11,410 nt of DNA from JBDLRH01 sp039800165 (GTDB taxonomy: Bacteria; Pseudomonadota; Gammaproteobacteria; Burkholderiales; Burkholderiaceae_C): the NCBI GenBank assembly GCA_039800165.1, contig JBDLRH010000159.1:1-11410 (forward strand), read 5' to 3'. The notes below the pieces were generated by a model. That model had not been told where the DNA came from. It saw nothing but the letters and a program-made list of their open reading frames with translations, and did not search any database. This document shows positions 5,669 through 11,410 of the stretch, in pieces; position 1 is the first letter of the stretch, and the number at the start of each line of letters is the position of its first letter. A program made the translations under genes and the position numbers.

Positions 5669-7425
5669 ACGACATCCGCCGCACCGTCCTCTGGGTGATC
5701 TTTGGCTTTTCCATGGTGCTGCTGTGGGACCGCTGGCAGGTCCACAACGGCCGTCAGGCCACCTTCTTCCCGACGCCTCCGGCGGCCACCAGCAGCCCGG
5801 CCAGCACCAGCGGCACCGCGCCGGCGGCCAACGGCACGGCGGTGCCTGCTGCTGCGGCCTCGGGTGCAAGCGCCGCGGCGCCCTCGAGCGTGCCGCCTGC
5901 CAGCACGGGCGCTGCAGCACCCGGCGCGAATGCGAACGCAGGCGCCGGGGCGGTGCCGACCTCTGCTGCTGCGGCCGCACCGCGCGAAAGCATCCACGTC
6001 ACCACCGACGTGATGAAGCTCAGCTTTGACAGCGAAGGCGGCTCGCTCATCCGCAGCGAATTCCTGAACTACCGCGAGCACGAGAACGCCAAGGCCAACT
6101 TCGTGCTGCTCGACCAGAGCCCCGGTCGCGTGTACCTGGCGCAGACCGGCCTGATCGGCGCGCCCGGCCTGCCCAACCACAAGAGCCCCATGCGCTTTGT
6201 GGGCGACACCGCACTCAAGGCGGGGCAAAACGAACTGGTGCTGCGCTTCGAGTCGGCCGAGTCGGGCGGCGTGAAGCTGGTGAAGACCTACACCCTCACG
6301 CGCGGCCGCTACGACATCGCGGTGAAGCATGAAGTGGTGAACACCGGCAGCGCGCCGGTGGCTCCGCAGCTGTACCTGCAGCTGGTGCGCGACGGCAACA
6401 AGCCCGCGGGCGAGTCGGCGTTCTACTACACCTTCACCGGCCCGGCGGCCTACACCGGCGCAAAGAAGTTCCAGAAGGTCGAGTTCACCGACATCGAAAA
6501 GAACAAGGCCGATTTCGAGAAGACCTCGCCCGACGGCTATGTGGCGATGGTGCAGCACTACTTTGTCAGCGCGTGGCTGCTGGCCGACGGCGTGCAGCGC
6601 GAGCTGTTCATGCGCAAGGTCGACGCCAACCTGTACTCCACCGGCTTCATCACCGCGCTGCCCTCGCTGGCACCCGGCGCATCCCAGGCGGTGGAGTCGC
6701 GCCTGTTCGTCGGCCCGCAGGAAGAGAAGCTGCTCGAGCGCCTGTACCCGGGCCTGGAGCTGGTGAAGGACTACGGCTGGTTCACCATCCTCGCCAAGCC
6801 GCTGTACTGGCTGCTCGAGAAGCTGCACAGCTTCATCGGCAACTGGGGCTGGGCGATCATCGGCCTGGTGTTCCTGATCAAGATCGCCTTCTACTGGCTC
6901 AATGCCAAGGCCTACGAGAGCATGGCCAAGATGAAGGCGATCAACCCGCGCATCATGGAAATGCGCGAGCGCCTGAAAGACAAGCCGCAGCAGATGCAGC
7001 AGGAGATGATGCGCATCTACCGCGACGAAAAGGTCAACCCGCTGGGCGGCTGCTTCCCGATCGCGGTGCAGATTCCCGTGTTCATCGCGCTGTACTGGGT
7101 TCTGCTGTCCAGCGTGGAGATGCGCAACGCCCCGTGGCTGGGCTGGATCACCGACCTGTCTACGCCCGACCCGTGGTTCATCCTGCCGGTGGTGATGACG
7201 CTCACCACGCTGCTGCAGACGGCGCTGAACCCCACGCCGCCCGATCCGCTGCAGGCCAAGCTGATGTGGTTCATGCCGCTGGCCTTCAGCATCATGTTCT
7301 TCTTCTTCCCGGCCGGCCTGGTGCTGTACTGGATCACGAACAACGTGCTGTCGATTGCGCAGCAGTGGATCATCAACACCCGCATGGGCGTTCCGCCGCA
7401 GTTCAACCTGCCGAAGTTCAAGTAA
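5665..7425 (+). CDS. yidC: Membrane protein insertase YidC (Oxa1/Alb3 family)
   Basis: Inner-membrane insertase that works alone or with SecYEG to insert and fold membrane proteins. The 586-residue product has the Gram-negative layout. TM1 is at about 8-21, followed by an Ala/Pro/Ser/Thr/Gly-rich linker (about 36-106), the large periplasmic P1 beta domain (about 108-365), and the conserved insertase core from GWFTILAKPLYWLL (371-384) onward. The core includes the cytoplasmic hairpin AKMKAINPRIMEMRERL, VNPLGGCFPIAVQIPVF (457-473) and the last segment FFFFPAGLVLYWITNNVLSIAQQ. The positive charge in the hydrophilic groove, Arg366 in E. coli, appears here as Lys406, a conservative change. The ATG overlaps the yidD stop. 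A GCAA-loop hairpin follows 27 bp after the stop. Confidence 0.98.
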   Translation: MNDIRRTVLWVIFGFSMVLLWDRWQVHNGRQATFFPTPPAATSSPASTSGTAPAANGTAVPAAAASGASAAAPSSVPPASTGAAAPGANANAGAGAVPTSAAAAAPRESIHVTTDVMKLSFDSEGGSLIRSEFLNYREHENAKANFVLLDQSPGRVYLAQTGLIGAPGLPNHKSPMRFVGDTALKAGQNELVLRFESAESGGVKLVKTYTLTRGRYDIAVKHEVVNTGSAPVAPQLYLQLVRDGNKPAGESAFYYTFTGPAAYTGAKKFQKVEFTDIEKNKADFEKTSPDGYVAMVQHYFVSAWLLADGVQRELFMRKVDANLYSTGFITALPSLAPGASQAVESRLFVGPQEEKLLERLYPGLELVKDYGWFTILAKPLYWLLEKLHSFIGNWGWAIIGLVFLIKIAFYWLNAKAYESMAKMKAINPRIMEMRERLKDKPQQMQQEMMRIYRDEKVNPLGGCFPIAVQIPVFIALYWVLLSSVEMRNAPWLGWITDLSTPDPWFILPVVMTLTTLLQTALNPTPPDPLQAKLMWFMPLAFSIMFFFFPAGLVLYWITNNVLSIAQQWIINTRMGVPPQFNLPKFK

Positions 7426-7451
7426 GCCGCGCCGCTGGCTGAAGCAGCACA

Positions 7452-7480
7452 GGGGCCGCGCAAGCGGCCCTTGCGCTTTT
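7452..7480 (+). terminator. Probable terminator after yidC (GCAA tetraloop hairpin)
   Basis: A perfect 7-bp stem, GGGCCGC (7453-7459) and GCGGCCC (7464-7470), closes a GCAA loop, a member of the very stable GNRA class. A further G-U pair extends it. It is followed by TTGCGCTTTT, an interrupted T-rich tail. The position, 27 bp after the yidC stop and 45 bp before mnmE, suits an intrinsic terminator of the rpmH-yidC transcript; the imperfect tail suggests partial read-through into mnmE. Confidence 0.6.
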
Positions 7481-7514
7481 CGGCCCGCGCTGTGCGCTTG
7501 AGCACAATGCCGCC

Positions 7515-8948
7515 ATGACGCCCGATCCGATCGCAGCCATTGCCACCGCCCCCGGGCGCGGTGCGGTGGGCATCTTGCGGGTATCGGGCCGCGGCCTGGC
7601 GCCGCTGGCGCAGGCGTTGTGCGGCCGCGCGCTCAAGCCGCGCGAAGCCAGCTACGGGCCGTTTCGCGCGGCCGATGGCGCGGCCATCGATCACGGCCTG
7701 GCCCTGTTCTTTCCTGCGCCGCATTCCTTCACCGGCGAAGACGTGCTGGAGCTGCAGGCCCATGGCGGGCCGGTGGTGCTGCAGTTGCTGCTGGCGCGTT
7801 GCCTCGAGGCCGCAGCCGAAGCCGATACCGCCACCGGCAAGCTGCGCCTGGCCGGCCTGCGCGTGGCGCGGCCCGGCGAGTTCACCGAGCGCGCCTTCCT
7901 GAATGACAAGATCGACCTGGCGCAGGCCGAAGCCATTGCCGACCTGATCGACGCCAGCACCGAAGCCGCCGCACGCAGCGCCAGCCGCTCGCTGTCGGGC
8001 GAGTTCTCGCGCGAGATCCACACCCTGCGCGATGCGCTGATCCACCTGCGCATGCTGGTCGAGGCCACGCTGGACTTCCCCGAGGAAGAAATCGACTTCC
8101 TGCAGAAGGCCGACGCGCAAGGCCAGCTGTCGCGGCTGCGTGCGCAGGTGGCGCAGGTGCTGGCGCGCGCGCGGCAGGGCGCGCTTCTGCGCGAGGGCAT
8201 CCATGTGGTGATTGCGGGCCAGCCGAACGCGGGCAAGAGCTCGCTGCTCAATGCGCTGGCCGGCGCCGAGCTCGCCATCGTCACGCCGGTGGCGGGCACC
8301 ACGCGTGACGTGGTGCAGCAGACGCTGCAGATCGAGGGCGTGCCGCTGCATGTGGTGGACACCGCCGGCCTGCGCGACAGCGACGACGTGGTCGAGCGCA
8401 TCGGCATCGAGCGCGCCTGGGGCCAGATCGACCGCGCCGACGCGGTGCTGTTCATGCACGACCTCACCCGCTGCGCGCAGCCCGACTATGCGCAGGCCGA
8501 CGCCGCCATCGCCCGGCAACTGGCGCAGCGTGTGGGCGCGCAGGTGCCGGTGATCGACGTGTGGAACAAGACCGACGCGCCCGGCGCCTCGGCGGTGCCG
8601 CCGCGTGACGGCGCGCAGCACGAATCGCCACGCCACGCCGCCGTGGCCCTGTCGGCGAAAACCGGCGCCGGCCTGGAGGCACTGCGCCGCACGCTGCTGG
8701 ACATCGCGGGCTGGCAATCGGCGCCCGAGGGCCTGTTCATCGCGCGCGAGCGGCATGTGCAGGCGCTGCGCCGCGTCGAGGCGCATCTGGGCGAGGCCGA
8801 TGCGCGGCTGGCGCAGCAGGCCGCCGCGCTGGACCTGCTGGCCGAAGAGCTGCGCCTGGCGCAAAACGCGCTGAACGAGATCACCGGCGAATTCACGCCC
8901 GACGACCTGCTGGGCGTGATCTTCTCGAAGTTCTGCATCGGCAAATGA
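7515..8948 (+). CDS. mnmE: tRNA uridine-5-carboxymethylaminomethyl(34) synthesis GTPase MnmE
   Basis: GTPase that works with MnmG to add the carboxymethylaminomethyl group to uridine 34 of certain tRNAs, using a tetrahydrofolate-derived carbon. The 477 residues match the family's length. The N-terminal folate-binding domain begins DPIAAIATAPGRGAVGILRVSG. A helical domain contains GEFTERAFLNDKIDLAQAEAIADLI. The inserted G domain has P-loop GQPNAGKSS (235-243), G2 TPVAGTTRD (257-265), G3 DTAG (282-285), G4 NKTD (351-354) and G5 SAKTG (380-384). The C-terminus FCIGK carries the catalytic cysteine (Cys474). No clear Shine-Dalgarno precedes the ATG at 7515, but the N-terminal sequence fits the family without extension. 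Its place after yidC is widely conserved in proteobacteria. Positions 358-375 form a variable Pro/Ala-rich stretch after G4. Confidence 0.98.
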   Translation: MTPDPIAAIATAPGRGAVGILRVSGRGLAPLAQALCGRALKPREASYGPFRAADGAAIDHGLALFFPAPHSFTGEDVLELQAHGGPVVLQLLLARCLEAAAEADTATGKLRLAGLRVARPGEFTERAFLNDKIDLAQAEAIADLIDASTEAAARSASRSLSGEFSREIHTLRDALIHLRMLVEATLDFPEEEIDFLQKADAQGQLSRLRAQVAQVLARARQGALLREGIHVVIAGQPNAGKSSLLNALAGAELAIVTPVAGTTRDVVQQTLQIEGVPLHVVDTAGLRDSDDVVERIGIERAWGQIDRADAVLFMHDLTRCAQPDYAQADAAIARQLAQRVGAQVPVIDVWNKTDAPGASAVPPRDGAQHESPRHAAVALSAKTGAGLEALRRTLLDIAGWQSAPEGLFIARERHVQALRRVEAHLGEADARLAQQAAALDLLAEELRLAQNALNEITGEFTPDDLLGVIFSKFCIGK

Positions 8949-8953
8949 CAGCC

Positions 8954-8991
8954 CGCGCGGCGGCTGTGTGCACGCACGGGCAAGCCGCGCG
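8954..8991 (+). repeat. 8-bp inverted repeat after mnmE
   Basis: CGCGCGGC (8954-8961) is repeated inverted as GCCGCGCG (8984-8991) around a 22-base loop. It begins 6 bp after the mnmE stop and lies in the 94-bp gap before the Bug gene. There is no T-run after it, so a terminator role is doubtful; it could be a mRNA 3' structure or chance in GC-rich DNA. Confidence 0.3.
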
Positions 8992-9028
8992 ATACTCACG
9001 CTCCTGCTGTAGCGGCAGGGTGAACATC

Positions 9029-9035
9029 AAAGGAG
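9029..9035 (+). promoter_or_regulatory. Strong Shine-Dalgarno of the Bug gene
   Basis: AAAGGAG ends 7 bases before the ATG at 9043. It is the strongest ribosome-binding site in the window and fixes this start. Confidence 0.85.
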
Positions 9036-9042
9036 ACACGTC

Positions 9043-10023
9043 ATGCGCAAGGGGTTCAGGCAGATGGTGGGGGCCGCCATCGGTGTTTCGCTCGGTCTGT
9101 GGATGGCCGGCGCCGCGATGGCCCAGAAGTTCCCGTCCAAGCCGGTCACGGTGATCGTTCCGCAGGCCGCGGGCGGCGCCAACGATGCGATTGCGCGGGT
9201 GGTCGCGCAAAAGCTCTCCGAGCAGCTCGGCCAGAGCTTCGTGATCGAAAACCGCGTGGGCGCAGGCGGCAACGTCGGCACGGCGGCCGCGGCCAAGGCG
9301 CGCCCCGACGGCTACACGGTGATGATCACCGCCGACAGCGCGCAGGTGATCAACCCCGCGCTGTACCAGAACCCGGGCTTCGATCCGGTCAAGGACTTCG
9401 AGCCGGTGGCGCCGCTCGCGCGTGCCGGCTATGTGCTGGTGGCCAACCCGAGCTTTCCGGCCAACAACGTGGCCGAGCTGGTGGCGCTGGCCAAGGCCGC
9501 ACCCGGCAAGTATTCGATCGCCTCGGCGGGCAACGGCACGCTGAACCACCTGATCGGCGAGATGCTGCAAAAGGCCACCGATATCAAGCTGCAGCACATT
9601 CCCTACCGCGCCGCCGCCGCCGCGGCCACCGACGTGGTCAGCGGCCAGGTGCCGCTGTCGGTGCAGAGCATGCCGTCGTCGATCGGTTTCATCCGCGCGG
9701 GCAAGCTCAAGGTGCTGGGCGTGGTGAACGAGCGGCGGCTGCCGGCGCTGCCCGATGTGCCGACGATCGGCGAGACCATCCGCGGCTTTGGCACCACCCC
9801 GTGGTACGGCATGTTCGCGCCGGCCGGCACGCCCAAGGAAATCATCCGCGTGCTGCAGGACGAAGTGGCCAAGGCGCTGGACAGCGCCGAGGCGCGCGAG
9901 CGCCTCGCCACCGTGGGCTGCGAGCCGTTCAAGGGCACGTCGGAGCAGCTGGCCACCGTCGTGCGCGATGACCTGGTGCGCTGGGCGCGCATCGTCAAGG
10001 AATCGGGCGCCAAGATCGACTGA
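9043..10023 (+). CDS. Bug/TctC-family periplasmic solute-binding protein
   Basis: Periplasmic receptor of the tripartite tricarboxylate transporter type, a family greatly expanded in Burkholderiales and known to bind carboxylates and other small acids. The 326 residues begin with a signal peptide: basic MRKGFRQ, hydrophobic core, and an AMA cleavage site after residue 27. The family pattern follows: FPSKPVTVIVPQAAGGANDAIAR (30-52), with the binding loop AGGxxD ending at Asp48, then ENRVGAGGNVGTAAAAKARPDGYT, SAGNGTLNHLIGEML, HIPYRAAAAAATDVVSGQV and LPDVPTIGE. No TctA or TctB membrane partner is present in the window, so it may use a shared transporter encoded elsewhere. The gene precedes pcaI by 28 bp on the same strand. 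A substrate linked to aromatic or C6 dicarboxylate breakdown is plausible but cannot be read from the sequence. Confidence 0.9.
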   Translation: MRKGFRQMVGAAIGVSLGLWMAGAAMAQKFPSKPVTVIVPQAAGGANDAIARVVAQKLSEQLGQSFVIENRVGAGGNVGTAAAAKARPDGYTVMITADSAQVINPALYQNPGFDPVKDFEPVAPLARAGYVLVANPSFPANNVAELVALAKAAPGKYSIASAGNGTLNHLIGEMLQKATDIKLQHIPYRAAAAAATDVVSGQVPLSVQSMPSSIGFIRAGKLKVLGVVNERRLPALPDVPTIGETIRGFGTTPWYGMFAPAGTPKEIIRVLQDEVAKALDSAEARERLATVGCEPFKGTSEQLATVVRDDLVRWARIVKESGAKID

Positions 10024-10051
10024 GCCTCGACCGAGCCGGAGCTGCCCCACG

Positions 10052-10768
10052 ATGATCAACAAGATCGCTCCCTCGATTGCCGACGCGCTGGCGGGCACGC
10101 CCGACGGCGCCACGGTGCTGATCGGCGGCTTTGGCACCGCCGGCATTCCGCTGGAGCTGATCGACGGGCTGATTGAGCAGGGCGCGCGCGACCTGACGGT
10201 AGTGAACAACAACGCGGGCAACGGTGACAGCGGCCTGGCGCGGCTGCTGGCCACCGGCCGCGTGCGCAAGATCATCTGCAGCTTTCCGCGGCAGGTGGAC
10301 TCGCATGTGTTCGACGGCCTGTACCGCAGCGGCAAGATCGAGCTCGAGCTGGTGCCGCAGGGCAACCTGGCCGAGCGGCTGCGTGCGGCAGGCGCGGGCA
10401 TCGGCGCCTTCTTCACACCCACCGGCTATGGCACCGAGCTTGCCAACCACGCTGACGGTACCCCGAAGGAAACGCGCGTGATCAACGGCAAGCCCTACGT
10501 GCTGGAGCATCCGATCCATGGCGACCTGGCGCTGATCCGCGCCGAGCGCGGCGACCGCTGGGGCAACCTCACCTACCGCAAGGCCGCGCGCAACTTCGGC
10601 CCGGTGATGGCCACCGCCGCCAGGCGCACCGTGGCCACGGTGCACGAGATCGTGGAGCTGGGCGCGCTGGACCCGGAGTTCATCGTCACCCCCGGCATCC
10701 ATGTGACGCATGTGGTGCGCATCGATCGCGTGGCCACGCAGGCCGGCGGCTTCAAGGCGGCCGCATGA
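10052..10768 (+). CDS. pcaI: 3-oxoadipate CoA-transferase subunit A
   Basis: Alpha subunit of the enzyme that transfers CoA from succinyl-CoA to 3-oxoadipate (beta-ketoadipate), the penultimate step of protocatechuate/catechol breakdown. The 238 residues begin MINKIAPSIADALAG. They contain the class I CoA-transferase signature DGATVLIGGFGTAGIP (18-33), and then NNNAGNGDSGLARLL (52-66), RKIICSFPR (72-80) and VPQGNLAERLRAAGAGIGAFFTPTGYGT (101-128). The NNNAGNG and ICSFPR wording resembles PcaI more than succinyl-CoA:3-ketoacid transferase ScoA, though ScoA-like specificity cannot be excluded. The start ATG at 10052 has GGAG 10 bases upstream; the longer open frame to its left lies inside the Bug gene. 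The last residues after VVRIDR form a short Ala/Gly tail. The stop overlaps the pcaJ start (ATGA). Confidence 0.92.
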   Translation: MINKIAPSIADALAGTPDGATVLIGGFGTAGIPLELIDGLIEQGARDLTVVNNNAGNGDSGLARLLATGRVRKIICSFPRQVDSHVFDGLYRSGKIELELVPQGNLAERLRAAGAGIGAFFTPTGYGTELANHADGTPKETRVINGKPYVLEHPIHGDLALIRAERGDRWGNLTYRKAARNFGPVMATAARRTVATVHEIVELGALDPEFIVTPGIHVTHVVRIDRVATQAGGFKAAA

Positions 10769-11410
10769 GCACGCCCGCCTACACCCGCCGCAGCAAGGAC
10801 GCGCTGGCGCAGCGCGTGGCGCAAGACATCTTTGACGGCGCCTATGTGAACCTGGGCATCGGCATGCCCACGCTGGTGGCCAACCACATTCCCGCCGGGC
10901 GCGAGGTGGTGCTGCACAGCGAGAACGGCATCCTCGGCATGGGGCCTGCGCCCGCCGAAGGCGCGGAAGACTTTGACCTGATCAACGCCGGCAAGCAGCC
11001 GGTGACGCTGCGCGCAGGCGGCGCCTTCTTTCATCACGCCGACAGCTTTGCGATGATGCGCGGCGGTCATCTGGACATCTGCGTGCTGGGCGCGTTTCAG
11101 GTGTCGGCCGGCGGTGACCTGGCCAACTGGAGCACCGGCGAGCCCGGCGCCATCCCGGCGGTGGGCGGCGCGATGGATCTGGCCATCGGCGCCAAGCAGA
11201 CGTGGGTGATGATGGACCTGCTGACCAAGCAGGGAGAGAGCAAGGTGGTTGCGCGCTGCAGCTACCCGCTGACCGGCATCGGCTGCGTCAAGCGCATCTA
11301 CACCGACCTGTGCACGCTGGCCTGCACGCCGCAGGGCCTGGTGCTGATCGACGCGGTCGACGGCCTGCCCCGCGCCGAGCTCGAGCGCATGATCGGGCTG
11401 CCGCTGGCGG
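10765..11410 (+). CDS. pcaJ: 3-oxoadipate CoA-transferase subunit B, truncated by window end
   Basis: Beta subunit, which carries the catalytic glutamate that forms the enzyme-CoA thioester. 215 codons are open to the window edge. The sequence shows QRVAQDIFDGAYVNLGIGMPTLVAN, then the family signature LHSENG (50-55) with catalytic Glu53. GGAFFHHADSFAMMRGGHLD, LGAFQVSAGGDLANWSTG, PAVGGAMDLAIGAKQ and YPLTGIGCVKRIYTDL follow, all close to known PcaJ. The last visible residues, GLPLA, align with the end of PcaJ proteins of about 213 residues, so only a handful of codons are probably missing. The ATG overlaps the pcaI stop, which suggests coupled translation of the two subunits at equal amounts. 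Further pca genes may lie just beyond the window. Confidence 0.93.
   Translation, partial: MSTPAYTRRSKDALAQRVAQDIFDGAYVNLGIGMPTLVANHIPAGREVVLHSENGILGMGPAPAEGAEDFDLINAGKQPVTLRAGGAFFHHADSFAMMRGGHLDICVLGAFQVSAGGDLANWSTGEPGAIPAVGGAMDLAIGAKQTWVMMDLLTKQGESKVVARCSYPLTGIGCVKRIYTDLCTLACTPQGLVLIDAVDGLPRAELERMIGLPLA

Noticed and set aside
7017..8999. 660-residue minus-strand open frame opposite yidC and mnmE
   Set aside because: It is antisense to two certain genes, is rich in Arg, Gln, His and Ala as expected for a GC-rich shadow frame, and contains no recognisable domain.
8893..10422. 509-residue minus-strand open frame opposite the Bug gene and pcaI
   Set aside because: Shadow of high-GC coding sequence on the other strand, with low-complexity Arg/His/Gly/Ala composition and no ribosome-binding site or family signature.
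1..11410. A previously undescribed system, prophage, insertion sequence or CRISPR array
   Set aside because: Every substantial open frame with real signatures belongs to a known housekeeping or beta-ketoadipate gene. No integrase, transposase, terminal repeats or spaced repeats were seen on reading either strand.

Overview
This is the replication-origin neighbourhood of a high-GC bacterial chromosome, almost certainly a betaproteobacterium of the order Burkholderiales. The wording of DnaA, DnaN, RnpA and PcaIJ looks most like the family Comamonadaceae (Acidovorax/Variovorax type). That placement is from recognition of protein sequences, not from a search. I see no mobile element, CRISPR array, tRNA or rRNA, and no undescribed multi-gene system.

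Left arm, minus strand (1-4486): dnaA, dnaN and gyrB are transcribed leftwards in the classical order. gyrB is cut by the window start. The dnaN start is best moved to the ATG at 2773. A strong hairpin lies between dnaN and gyrB. The 300-bp dnaA-dnaN spacer (2774-3073) holds an AT-rich block followed by TAG-like triplets and several degenerate DnaA boxes. It is my preferred candidate for the origin unwinding site.

Centre (4487-4731): the divergent dnaA/rpmH spacer carries one perfect DnaA box (TTATCCACA), a one-mismatch box in tandem 11 bp away, and an oppositely oriented one-mismatch box. A good sigma70-type promoter points at rpmH. The origin may therefore be bipartite, with DnaA-box clusters on both sides of dnaA.

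Right arm, plus strand (4732-8948): rpmH, rnpA, yidD, yidC and mnmE form the conserved ribosome/RNase P/membrane-insertion/tRNA-modification block. rnpA-yidD and yidD-yidC overlap by ATGA, so they are probably translationally coupled. A GCAA-loop hairpin after yidC probably ends that transcript before mnmE.

Far right (9043-11410): the content switches to catabolism. A Bug/TctC-type periplasmic solute-binding protein with a strong Shine-Dalgarno is followed after 28 bp by pcaI and pcaJ, the two subunits of 3-oxoadipate CoA-transferase of the beta-ketoadipate pathway for aromatic degradation. pcaI and pcaJ overlap by ATGA, and pcaJ reaches the window end only a few residues short of the usual length. 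The binding protein may import a substrate of the same pathway, which is inference from adjacency only.
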